In this document: in pieces, positions 1 through 5,820 of the stretch
Layout of the letters: the number at the start of each line of letters is the position of its first letter
Position numbering within the stretch: position 1 is the first letter of the stretch
Source: an uncultured Burkholderiales bacterium
GTDB taxonomy: Bacteria > Pseudomonadota > Gammaproteobacteria > Burkholderiales > Burkholderiaceae_C
Direction of reading: 5' to 3'
NCBI GenBank assembly: GCA_903871865.1
Contig: CAIQIL010000243.1
Coordinates: forward strand, 1-6,244
DNA length: 6,244 nucleotides
Made by a program: the position numbers and the translations under genes
The notes under the pieces: generated by a model
Databases searched by the model: none
Told to the model about the DNA's origin: nothing
What the model saw: the letters and a program-made list of their open reading frames with translations, nothing else

Positions 1-518
1 ACACCTTGGCCATCACCTCGGCCCTGGAGCACTTCACCTCCATCTTCGCGCACAGCCTCTTTGACAAGCGCGACGTCATGAAGGACGCCGACCACCGCGT
101 GCGCGCCATGTACGCCTGGCACGCCATCGAGGAAGTCGAGCACAAGGGCGTGGCCTACGATGTGATGGAGGACTACGCCAAGGTGGGTTACTTCAAGCGC
201 GTGGGCGCCCTGGTGCACTCCACCTTCATGTTCCCTGCCACGATCTTCCACATCCAGCGCCAGCTGATGATCCAGGACGGTTTCAGCCGTGCCGAGCGCC
301 TGAAGATGACCGTCAAGGGCATCTGGTGGTTGCTCAAGCCGGGTGGCTTGCTGGCCCCGATGCACAAGCACTATGCGCAGTACTACAAGCCTGGCTACCA
401 CCCTTGGCACGAAGCCGACCAGCCTGGCTACGCCGAGTGGCTGGCCGCCTTCGACCACAACGAGCGCGACCCGGTCAAAGCCAGCGAGCAAATGCGCGCC
501 GTCATGGCCATGGCTTGA
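1..518 (+). CDS. PF10118/COG3687 family protein (putative metal-dependent hydrolase / diiron-like), 5'-truncated
   Basis: This is the C-terminal 171 or so residues of a protein whose start lies left of the window. The frame is open from the first base; a TTG at 6 is not a start, because the reading matches the middle of the complete paralogue at 713-1606 (its residue 127 onward). About 115 of 170 aligned residues are identical by eye, including ALEHF, HAIEEVEHKGVAYDV, KGIWWLLKPGG and QYYKPGYHPW. The Glu of ALEHF and the ExxH in EEVEH are candidate metal ligands (codons near 27, 132 and 141). The family is named 'predicted metal-dependent hydrolase', but I know of no firmly established reaction. 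The gene ends in TGA and is followed 22 nt later by an intrinsic terminator, so it is the last gene of its transcript. Family assignment is fairly sure; the function is not known. Confidence 0.85.
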   Translation, partial: TLAITSALEHFTSIFAHSLFDKRDVMKDADHRVRAMYAWHAIEEVEHKGVAYDVMEDYAKVGYFKRVGALVHSTFMFPATIFHIQRQLMIQDGFSRAERLKMTVKGIWWLLKPGGLLAPMHKHYAQYYKPGYHPWHEADQPGYAEWLAAFDHNERDPVKASEQMRAVMAMA

Positions 519-540
519 CACCTGTTCGGTTCGGGCGCAC

Positions 541-565
541 AAAGGCTCCTTCGGGAGCCTTTTTT
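541..565 (+). terminator. Rho-independent terminator after the first PF10118 gene
   Basis: A perfect 9-bp stem (AAAGGCTCC at 541-549 with GGAGCCTTT at 554-562) closes a TTCG tetraloop and runs into six T residues at 560-565. It lies 22 nt after the stop codon of the upstream gene. This is a textbook intrinsic terminator and separates the two tandem PF10118 genes into different transcripts. Confidence 0.95.
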
Positions 566-637
566 CATGGATTTGATCCAGCGCAAACCTGCGGGGCTCC
601 CAGCTGCCGTGCTGTCGTTGACGATGCCTTGCTGTCA

Positions 638-676
638 CGCGACATCCTGTTGCGTCACCCCAGCGCTTCCTACGAT
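638..676 (+). promoter_or_regulatory. Candidate promoter/operator of the second PF10118 gene
   Basis: A near-perfect dyad, CGCGACA-TCC-TGTTGCG (638-654, one mismatched pair), is followed by TACGAT at 671-676, a 4/6 match to a -10 element. TTGCGT at 650-655 could act as a poor -35 with a short 15-nt spacer. The implied start near 683 leaves a leader of about 30 nt carrying the ribosome binding site at 701-706. Similar dyads precede both AraC-type genes. The call is by eye and tentative. Confidence 0.35.
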
Positions 677-712
677 GGCGTCATTCTGGAGACAACCCAC
701 AGAGGACGATAC

Positions 713-1606
713 ATGGCAAACGCATCCGACAAGCAGCACCCCATCGTGCCGCGCGAGAAGCTGGATTTCGGTCTCGACGACCCCAGCATCCCCAAATACT
801 GGTTCGGCGGCGACGCGTTCAAGACCCGCTTCTTCGACGCGATGTCCCTGATCTTCCCGCCGGGCGAAAAGTTCTTCATGGTCACCGTGCGTGATTTCCG
901 CGACCAGATCAACGACCCCAAGCTGCTGAAGGACATCAAGGACTTCAACCGCCAGGAAGCCCAGCACAGCATGGTCCATGAGCAGTACAACAACGTGCTG
1001 CGCAAGCAAGGCATGCCGGTGGACAAGCTCATCGGCTGGCTGGACCAGCTGCTGTTCGACAAGTACCGCAACCGCCACAGCCGCGAATACACCCTGGCCA
1101 TCACCGGCGCGCTGGAGCACTTCACGGCCCTGGGTGCCCACGCCATGTTCGATGACCGCGACATCATGGGCGATGCGCACCCCAAAGTCCGCGCCATGTA
1201 CGCCTGGCACGCCATCGAAGAAGTCGAGCACAAGGGTGTGGCTTACGACGTCATGATCGACTACGCCAAGGTCGGCTATTTCAAGCGCATTGGCGCCCTG
1301 ATCCATGCGACCTTCATGTTCCCGCACGTGATCCTGAAGTTCGCCAACGCCATGCTCAAGGCCGATGGTTTCAGCTTCTTCCAGCGCCTCCAACTCAACG
1401 CCAAGGGCATCTGGTGGTTGCTCAAGCCCGGTGGTTTCGCCGCGCCCCTGCACAAGCACTACGTCCAGTACTACAAGCCGGGTTATCACCCCTGGCAGGA
1501 GACCGAGCAGCCCGGCTACGAGGAGTGGCTGCGGGGCTTTGCCAAGCACAGCGACCCGGTCGAGGCCAGCGAGTTGATGCGTGCGGATTTGGCCGCGGCG
1601 CGCTGA
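713..1606 (+). CDS. PF10118/COG3687 family protein (putative metal-dependent hydrolase; ferritin-like diiron ligand pattern)
   Basis: This complete 297-residue protein is a tandem paralogue of the truncated gene before it. The ATG at 713 is chosen because AGAGGA (701-706) sits 6 nt upstream. Upstream in-frame codons run through the terminator of the previous gene and are not credible coding. Candidate metal ligands are E52, E82xxH85 (EAQH), E135 (ALEH) and E170xxH173 (EVEH), with H166 nearby. This E-30-ExxH-50-E-35-ExxH layout is typical of four-helix diiron carboxylate proteins. The family name 'hydrolase' is a prediction; an oxidase or oxygenase role is equally open. No signal peptide is seen. 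A hydrophobic stretch near residues 192-215 could be a buried or membrane-touching helix. The Trp/Tyr-rich C-terminal part (KGIWWLLKPGG, HKHY, QYYKPGYHPW) is conserved in both copies. A terminator follows, so the gene looks monocistronic. Two AraC-type regulators follow and may control it. Family assignment is fairly sure; substrate unknown. Confidence 0.88.
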   Translation: MANASDKQHPIVPREKLDFGLDDPSIPKYWFGGDAFKTRFFDAMSLIFPPGEKFFMVTVRDFRDQINDPKLLKDIKDFNRQEAQHSMVHEQYNNVLRKQGMPVDKLIGWLDQLLFDKYRNRHSREYTLAITGALEHFTALGAHAMFDDRDIMGDAHPKVRAMYAWHAIEEVEHKGVAYDVMIDYAKVGYFKRIGALIHATFMFPHVILKFANAMLKADGFSFFQRLQLNAKGIWWLLKPGGFAAPLHKHYVQYYKPGYHPWQETEQPGYEEWLRGFAKHSDPVEASELMRADLAAAR

Positions 1607-1613
1607 GTCCTGT

Positions 1614-1655
1614 CGCGCAAATTTCCTGCGTGACACCCCTGTAGTTGGTTAGACT
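1614..1655 (+). promoter_or_regulatory. Candidate promoter/operator of the first AraC-type gene
   Basis: An imperfect inverted repeat, TGTCGCGCA (1611-1619) and TGCGTGACA (1627-1635), matches at 8 of 9 positions with a 7-nt centre. The inner form CGCGCAA-N6-TGCGTG recurs, with a 7-nt centre, upstream of the second AraC-type gene. TAGACT at 1650-1655 is a 4/6 match to a -10 element and would start transcription near 1662. CTGCGT at 1626-1631 would be a weak -35 with an 18-nt spacer. The match is by eye and only suggestive. Confidence 0.35.
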
Positions 1656-1656
1656 T

Positions 1657-1690
1657 CGGCACACCTGTCTTGGGTGTGCCGATTTTCTTT
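1657..1690 (+). terminator. Intrinsic terminator of the second PF10118 gene, abutting the next start codon
   Basis: A perfect 9-bp stem (CGGCACACC at 1657-1665 with GGTGTGCCG at 1673-1681) closes a 7-nt loop and is followed by the T-rich run ATTTTCTTT (1682-1690). It lies about 50 nt after the stop of the second PF10118 gene. The T-rich run ends directly before the ATG at 1691 chosen for the AraC-type gene. The hairpin could instead act in that gene's leader, but a transcript starting near 1662 would contain only part of the left arm. Confidence 0.8.
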
Positions 1691-2755
1691 ATGCGCATTC
1701 CACTTCCCCCTGCGGCCATGCTGGAGGCCATGGGCATCAAGCCCATCCCCTTGTTCATGCTCTCGGCCTGGATCAAGGCTGGCGCCAAGTGCGGATTCAA
1801 CGTCCAGCCGCTGTTCAAAGAGGCGGGCATCAAGATCGACCTGATCCGCCTGGAAGACGCCCGCGTGTCGCCGCTGCAGCTCATCTCTTTGCTGGAGCAG
1901 TGCGTGGCGCTGTCGCCAGAGAAGCACTTTCCCTTCGTGCTGGGCGACACCTTCGCGTTCGAGTCCCTGCCCGAGTTCGAAACCCTGCTGACCACCAGCC
2001 CCACGCTGCGTGAAGCGCTGCGGGTGGCCGATCTGGCCAAGCGCATGGTCTTGCCCTGGCTGACGCTGGACGTCAAGGAAGAGGGCGAACTGGCACGTGT
2101 CTGCGTGGGCTTCGACGTGCCTGTGCCCAATGTGGCCCTGTACGGCCTGCCCCTGCACCTGGTCACCGAGGCCATCCTGGCCTGCATCCGCAAGTTCGGC
2201 CGCACCCTGCAAGGCTCTGACTTGGGTTTCGTGGGCGTGACCGTCAAGGGCCCGCCCCCGAAGTACGCCGCCAGTTTCGAACCCTTTTTCGGCGTGCCCG
2301 TGACCTTCAACGCGTCGGCCGATGCCCTCGTGTTCGAGCGGCGCATCCTCGATTTGCCGCTGGAAGGCGCCTTCCCCGCCTTGCATGAACAAGCCCAGTT
2401 CCTGGCCGAGCAGCGCTTGGGCAAGGAGGCGCGCCGTCAGGGCGTGGCCGCCGAAATCGAAGAAATCATCACCCGCGAGCCCAACCTGCTGGCCCTCGGC
2501 GTGGAAGACATGGCCGACCGCCTCAACCTGCACCCGCGCACCCTGCAGCGGCGCCTGAAGGACGAGGGCGACAGCTATCTGCACGTGCAGGCGCGCATGC
2601 GCCACCGCCTGGCCTGTCAGTGGTTGCGCCAGGGCGATGTTTCCATCGACGACATCAGTGCACGCCTGGGCTTCTCCGACCGCCGCGCCTTCACAGCCGC
2701 GTTCAAGCGCTGGGACGGCACGACCCCGAGTGCCTGGCGAGAGCAGCAAGCCTGA
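1691..2755 (+). CDS. AraC-family transcriptional regulator with Arabinose_bd-type N-terminal domain
   Basis: This is a cytoplasmic one-component regulator of 354 residues from the ATG at 1691. The N-terminal two thirds (about residues 20-225) is a sensing domain of the PF12625 type, with HFPFVLGDTFAFE (79-91) and FGVPVTFN (200-207), both shared with the next gene. The C-terminal AraC domain has a first helix-turn-helix near 271-290 (LNLHPRTLQRRL) and a second near 319-341 (ISARLGFSDRRAF, AFKRW). Ligand unknown. The start is uncertain: TTG 1670 lies in a terminator loop, ATG 1691 has no Shine-Dalgarno sequence, and ATG 1730 has GGAGG only 2 nt upstream. Alignment with the paralogue begins near PIPLFM (residues 18-23), so all three fit. 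Placed just after the PF10118 pair and on the same strand, it may control them; that is inference. No good terminator follows. Confidence 0.93.
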   Translation: MRIPLPPAAMLEAMGIKPIPLFMLSAWIKAGAKCGFNVQPLFKEAGIKIDLIRLEDARVSPLQLISLLEQCVALSPEKHFPFVLGDTFAFESLPEFETLLTTSPTLREALRVADLAKRMVLPWLTLDVKEEGELARVCVGFDVPVPNVALYGLPLHLVTEAILACIRKFGRTLQGSDLGFVGVTVKGPPPKYAASFEPFFGVPVTFNASADALVFERRILDLPLEGAFPALHEQAQFLAEQRLGKEARRQGVAAEIEEIITREPNLLALGVEDMADRLNLHPRTLQRRLKDEGDSYLHVQARMRHRLACQWLRQGDVSIDDISARLGFSDRRAFTAAFKRWDGTTPSAWREQQA

Positions 2756-2906
2756 GCTTTTCGCCTGGCGGTTTTAGGGCAGCGCAGCGGTCCTAACGAT
2801 GTGCCGCGGTGTGCCGCGGCAACCACGCCTGGCCCCCAAAGCAAACGATATGCGTAGCAACGAGCACATCATTTGAGTGGTCGTGTCGTGTACGCGCCCT
2901 TTGTGG
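2756..2906. other. Non-coding gap between the two AraC-type genes, upstream part
   Basis: I see no credible gene here. The stretch contains a weak hairpin (TTAGGGC 2774-2780 with GTCCTAA 2790-2796, one G-U pair) without a T run, and a tandem 10-mer, GTGCCGCGGT/GTGCCGCGGC, at 2801-2820. It also holds a perfect 6-bp inverted repeat, CGCGCC-CTTTGT-GGCGCG (2893-2910), which runs into the regulatory dyad that follows. Confidence 0.5.
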
Positions 2907-2948
2907 CGCGCAAGGTTCCTTGCGTGGGGTCATTGCGTCACATAGATT
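2907..2948 (+). promoter_or_regulatory. Candidate promoter/operator of the second AraC-type gene
   Basis: A perfect 7-bp dyad, CGCAAGG-TT-CCTTGCG (2909-2924), is embedded in CGCGCAA-N7-TGCGTG, the same arrangement as before the first AraC-type gene. TTGCGT at 2920-2925 (weak -35) and TAGATT at 2943-2948 (4/6 match to a -10) are exactly 17 nt apart, giving a predicted start near 2955. The right arm of the dyad overlaps the -35, a position that would suit control by repression or by contact with polymerase. Prediction by eye. Confidence 0.4.
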
Positions 2949-2953
2949 AGTCC

Positions 2954-2973
2954 TCAGCCAGCCATTTGGCTGA
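2954..2973 (+). repeat. Inverted repeat in the leader of the second AraC-type gene
   Basis: TCAGCCA (2954-2960) and TGGCTGA (2967-2973) are perfect reverse complements separated by 6 nt. A nested alternative, CAGCCA-TT-TGGCTG, spans 2959-2972. It begins at the predicted transcription start and could be an mRNA hairpin or an operator. No T run follows, so it is not a terminator. Confidence 0.5.
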
Positions 2974-3004
2974 TCGTTAATCGATATTGGCTCGTCGTAC
3001 CGCT

Positions 3005-4030
3005 ATGCAACCTCGGCTGTCCTCGTCTCCCGTCCCTGTGCCCGCTCTCGGAAGCTGGCGTCAGGCGGCTTCGGTTTGTGGTTTCACCATCGACCCCGTC
3101 CTCCGCGAAGTGGGCATCAACCCGCATGACCCGCAGGTGCCGCTGCGCGTGCCACCTGCCAGCCTCTTCAAGGCTTTTTCGATGTGCGTGGAGCGTGCGC
3201 GCACCCACCACTTTCCCTTCGCCCTCGGTGAGAACTTCGTCTTCGAGCATTTCGCCGAGTTCGATGCTTTCCTGGACTCGTGCACGACGTTGCGCGAGAT
3301 CCTGGAACTCGCTGGCTGGGCCCGCGAAGTCCTGACGCCCTGGATGAACGTGCGCCTGGACGAGTTCGGTGCCGAGGCCCATGTGCGCGTCGTGATGACC
3401 GTGCCGGGCCAGGACCCGCGCGAGTTCTGCCATGTGCGGGAGGTGCTGCTGGCCGCCATCAACCAGTTGCTGCGCCGCGCCGCGCACAGTGCCCATGTGC
3501 TGCTGTCGGTGCGCATGGCGGGGCCGGCTCCGGCCCACCCGGAGAAGTACACCGAGCACTTCGGCGTGCCCGTGTCCTTCAACGAGGACGCCGACGCGCT
3601 GGTGATGGACCGGCGCTGGCTGGACCAGCCGCTCAATGCCCCGCTGCCTCAAGCCTTGACCGAAGCGCGCCAGCGCATCGAGCGCCGCCTGAGCCAGGAA
3701 GGTGCTGAGCGCCACATCGTGGACGAGGTCCGCTGGGCCCTGGAGCGTCGCCCGGAGCTGTTGCGCGAAGGCCTGGAAGCCACCGCCGCGGCGCTGGGCC
3801 TGCACCCACGCACCCTGCAGCGTCGCCTGCAGGCCGATGGCGTCAAGTACGTGGACATCCAGTCGGAGGCCAAGTGCCATCGCGCCCAGATCATGCTGCG
3901 CCGCCGCGCGATCAGCATGGAGTCCATCAGCGCGGAGCTTGGCTTCTCCGATCGCCGCGCCTTCACCTTCGCCTTCAAGCGCTGGATGGGCATGTCGCCC
4001 AGCACCTACCGCACCAGCATCTGTGCCTGA
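3005..4030 (+). CDS. AraC-family transcriptional regulator, paralogue of the preceding gene
   Basis: This 341-residue regulator is encoded from the ATG at 3005; an in-frame TTG at 2987 would add six residues. Neither start has a clear Shine-Dalgarno sequence. The sensing domain (about residues 15-205) carries HFPFALGENFVFE (69-81) and FGVPVSFN (186-193). The C-terminal AraC domain has helix-turn-helix units near 256-275 (LGLHPRTLQRRL) and 305-327 (ISAELGFSDRRAF, AFKRW). By eye the DNA-binding domain is about 55% identical to that of the gene before it, with lower similarity in the sensing domain, as expected of a tandem duplication with diverged ligand specificity. The second-helix sequence LGFSDRRAFT is identical in both, so the two proteins may recognise related sites. 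The ligand and targets are unknown. The gene ends 31 nt before coaBC. Confidence 0.93.
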   Translation: MQPRLSSSPVPVPALGSWRQAASVCGFTIDPVLREVGINPHDPQVPLRVPPASLFKAFSMCVERARTHHFPFALGENFVFEHFAEFDAFLDSCTTLREILELAGWAREVLTPWMNVRLDEFGAEAHVRVVMTVPGQDPREFCHVREVLLAAINQLLRRAAHSAHVLLSVRMAGPAPAHPEKYTEHFGVPVSFNEDADALVMDRRWLDQPLNAPLPQALTEARQRIERRLSQEGAERHIVDEVRWALERRPELLREGLEATAAALGLHPRTLQRRLQADGVKYVDIQSEAKCHRAQIMLRRRAISMESISAELGFSDRRAFTFAFKRWMGMSPSTYRTSICA

Positions 4031-4048
4031 ATGAGGGCGTGGGCCTGC

Positions 4049-4054
4049 TAGAGT
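4049..4054 (+). promoter_or_regulatory. Candidate -10 element of coaBC, implying a leaderless transcript
   Basis: TAGAGT is a 4/6 match to a -10 element and ends 7 nt before the coaBC ATG. Transcription would then start at or next to the A of the start codon. No Shine-Dalgarno sequence is seen in the 31-nt gap, and the -35 (CTGAAT at 4027-4032) is poor. Tentative. Confidence 0.35.
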
Positions 4055-4061
4055 CGGGCCC

Positions 4062-5285
4062 ATGTCAGAACGCGCAGACCTTCTGGGCCGGCACATCGTG
4101 CTGGGCCTCTCAGGCGGCATCGCCTGCTACAAATCGGCCGAACTCGTGCGCCTGCTCACCAAAGCGGGCGCCACCGTTCAGGTGCTCATGACCGAGGCCG
4201 CCGAGGCCTTCATCACCTCGGTCACGATGCAGGCCCTGTCGGGCCGACCGGTGTACACCAGCCAGTGGGATGCCCGCGAGGGCAACAACATGGCCCACAT
4301 CAACCTGGGACGCGAGGCCGATGCGGTCCTGATCGCGCCAGCGAGCGCGGACTTCATCGCGCGCGTGGTGCAGGGCAGGGCAGACGAACTCCTCAGCCTG
4401 CTGTGCCTGGCGCGTCCGCGCGAGCGCTGCGCCTTGCTGGTGGCCCCGGCCATGAACCGCGAGATGTGGTCACACCCGGCCACGCAGCGCAATGTGGTGC
4501 AACTGCAGGCCGATGGCGCCGTGGTGCTGGGCCCGGGCAGTGGCGACCAGGCCTGTGGCGAAGTGGGCGACGGCCGCATGCTGGAGCCCCAGGAACTGCT
4601 CGATGAGCTCGTGGCCTTTTTCCAGCCCAAGGTGTTGGCAGGACAGCGCCTGCTCATCACGGCCGGCCCGACCTTCGAGCCCATCGACCCGGTGCGCGGC
4701 ATCACCAACCACTCCAGCGGCAAGATGGGTTTCGCCATCGCGCGGGCGGCGGCCGAGGCGGGTGCCCAGGTCACGCTGGTGGCCGGTCCGGTGCACTTGG
4801 CCACGCCGCGTGGCGTGCGCCGCATCGACGTGATGACCGCCCAGCAGATGTTCGACGCCGTGCTGCCCCAAGCCGGTCAGCACGATGTGTTCGTGGCCAC
4901 GGCCGCGGTGGCCGATTGGCGCCCCGCGTCCCTGAGCGAGCACAAGATCAAAAAAGAAGGCAAGAAGCTGGCACCGACCTTCGAGCTCACGGAGAACCCC
5001 GACATCCTGGCCGCGGTGGCCTCGCTGGCCCAGCCGCCTTACTGCGTGGGCTTCGCGGCCGAGAGCGAGCAGTTGCTGGCGCACGCGCGCGCCAAATTGC
5101 TGCGCAAGCGCATCCCGCTGATCGTGGGCAACCTCGGGCCCGCCACCTTTGGCCGCGACGACAACAGCCTCCTGCTGGTGGACGCCCACAGCGAACGCCC
5201 CTTGCCCGCCGATGGCAGCCAGGCCGACAAGCTCACCCTGGCGCGTGCGCTCATGGCCGAGCTGGCTCAGCGGCTTGCCGCCTGA
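4062..5285 (+). CDS. coaBC: Bifunctional phosphopantothenoylcysteine decarboxylase / phosphopantothenate-cysteine ligase CoaBC (Dfp)
   Basis: This cytoplasmic enzyme performs two successive steps of coenzyme A synthesis: it joins cysteine to 4'-phosphopantothenate using CTP, then decarboxylates the product to 4'-phosphopantetheine with FMN. The 407-residue length is normal for the fusion. CoaC half (about 1-185): GLSGGIACYK (15-24), catalytic His79 in MAHINL, APAMN (128-132), and Cys165 in the lid motif ACGEVGDGRM, equivalent to E. coli Cys158. CoaB half (about 190-407): TAGPTFEPIDPVR (200-212), NHSSGKMGFA (216-225), AVADWRP (282-288), KIKK (295-298, holding the conserved Lys) and FELTENPDIL (307-316). 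All expected key residues are present. The ATG at 4062 has no Shine-Dalgarno sequence and may head a leaderless mRNA. dut follows 30 nt later, as in the dfp-dut pairing of E. coli, so the two probably share a transcript. Confidence 0.98.
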   Translation: MSERADLLGRHIVLGLSGGIACYKSAELVRLLTKAGATVQVLMTEAAEAFITSVTMQALSGRPVYTSQWDAREGNNMAHINLGREADAVLIAPASADFIARVVQGRADELLSLLCLARPRERCALLVAPAMNREMWSHPATQRNVVQLQADGAVVLGPGSGDQACGEVGDGRMLEPQELLDELVAFFQPKVLAGQRLLITAGPTFEPIDPVRGITNHSSGKMGFAIARAAAEAGAQVTLVAGPVHLATPRGVRRIDVMTAQQMFDAVLPQAGQHDVFVATAAVADWRPASLSEHKIKKEGKKLAPTFELTENPDILAAVASLAQPPYCVGFAAESEQLLAHARAKLLRKRIPLIVGNLGPATFGRDDNSLLLVDAHSERPLPADGSQADKLTLARALMAELAQRLAA

Positions 5286-5315
5286 CGCCTGATCCCACAC
5301 CCTGATCCCGACCCC

Positions 5316-5768
5316 ATGACCACCGTTGACATCCGCATCCTCGACCCCCGCATGACCGATGCCCTGCCGGCCTATGCCACGCCTGGCAGCGCCGGCCTGG
5401 ACCTGCGCGCCTGCCTGGAAGAAGCCCTGGTGCTGGCACCCGGGCAGGCCCAGCTCATCCCCACCGGCCTGGCCATGCACCTGGGCGATCCGGGCCTGGC
5501 GGACATGATCCTGCCGAGCTCGGGCCTGGGCCACAAACAGGGCATCGTGCTGGGCAACTTGGTGGGCTTGATCGACTCCGACTACCAGGGGCCCCTGATG
5601 GTGAGCTGCTGGAACCGCGGCAGCCAGCCCTTCACCATCCAGCCGATGGAGCGCATCGCGCAGATGGTCATCGTGCCGGTGGTGCAGGCCAGGTTCCGCG
5701 TGGTCGAAGGTTTCGACGACGCCAGCCAGCGCGGTCAGGGCGGTTTCGGATCGACCGGACGCGGCTGA
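5316..5768 (+). CDS. dut: Deoxyuridine 5'-triphosphate nucleotidohydrolase (dUTPase)
   Basis: Trimeric cytoplasmic dUTPase converts dUTP to dUMP and pyrophosphate, keeping uracil out of DNA and supplying the thymidylate precursor. The 150-residue length matches E. coli Dut. The five motifs are in order: GSAGLDLRA (24-32), [10 protein letters not shown] (67-76), GLIDSDYQG (84-92) with the expected catalytic Asp87, ERIAQM (112-117), and [10 protein letters not shown] (139-148) in the mobile C-terminal arm. Motif 2 reads PSSG where the family usually has PRSG, so the normally conserved Arg is Ser69 here (codon AGC, one base from CGC). The start is ATG 5316, which aligns with the E. coli N-terminus. 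No Shine-Dalgarno sequence is evident; the 30-nt gap after coaBC holds a 9-nt direct repeat (CCTGATCCC at 5288 and 5301). The gene is likely translated from a coaBC-dut transcript. Confidence 0.97.
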   Translation: MTTVDIRILDPRMTDALPAYATPGSAGLDLRACLEEALVLAPGQAQLIPTGLAMHLGDPGLADMILPSSGLGHKQGIVLGNLVGLIDSDYQGPLMVSCWNRGSQPFTIQPMERIAQMVIVPVVQARFRVVEGFDDASQRGQGGFGSTGRG

Positions 5769-5784
5769 CCCTGGCTCTGTCTGA

Positions 5785-5812
5785 CCTGGACAGGCGTCGG
5801 GCCCGCAGGGCC
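5785..5812. terminator. Possible structured region between convergent dut and slyD-like genes
   Basis: The 52-nt convergent gap contains GGCCC-GCA-GGGCC (5800-5812, perfect 5-bp stem) and CTGTC...GACAG further left. There is no T run on either strand, so intrinsic termination is doubtful. The hairpin may only contribute to 3' end formation for one or both genes. Confidence 0.25.
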
Positions 5813-5820
5813 AGCGGTGC

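Noticed and set aside
326..712. Upstream in-frame extension of the second PF10118 gene
   Set aside because: It would run through the coding region and terminator of the first gene; the ATG at 713 has a good ribosome binding site and matches the family start region.
635..1636. Long open frame on the minus strand opposite the second PF10118 gene
   Set aside because: It is antisense to a well-supported gene, has low-complexity composition typical of GC-rich shadow frames, and shows no recognisable motif.
1649..2749. Minus-strand open frame of 366 codons opposite the first AraC-type gene
   Set aside because: The plus strand encodes a clear AraC-type regulator; the antisense translation is rich in Gly, Gln, His and Val with no domain signature.
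2954..4120. Minus-strand open frame of 388 codons opposite the second AraC-type gene
   Set aside because: It is a GC-driven shadow of a clear plus-strand gene and would also overlap the start of coaBC.
4950..4955. Run of six A in coaBC as a possible frameshift site
   Set aside because: The run falls in frame as AAA AAA G, not in the A AAA AAG slippery register, and the downstream frame is the correct CoaB sequence.
5288..5309. Nine-base direct repeat CCTGATCCC before dut as a regulatory site
   Set aside because: It is short, begins at the coaBC stop region, and has no promoter-like partner; chance is the simplest explanation.
4470..5534. Minus-strand open frame spanning parts of coaBC and dut
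   Set aside because: It crosses two confidently identified genes and shows no motif of its own.
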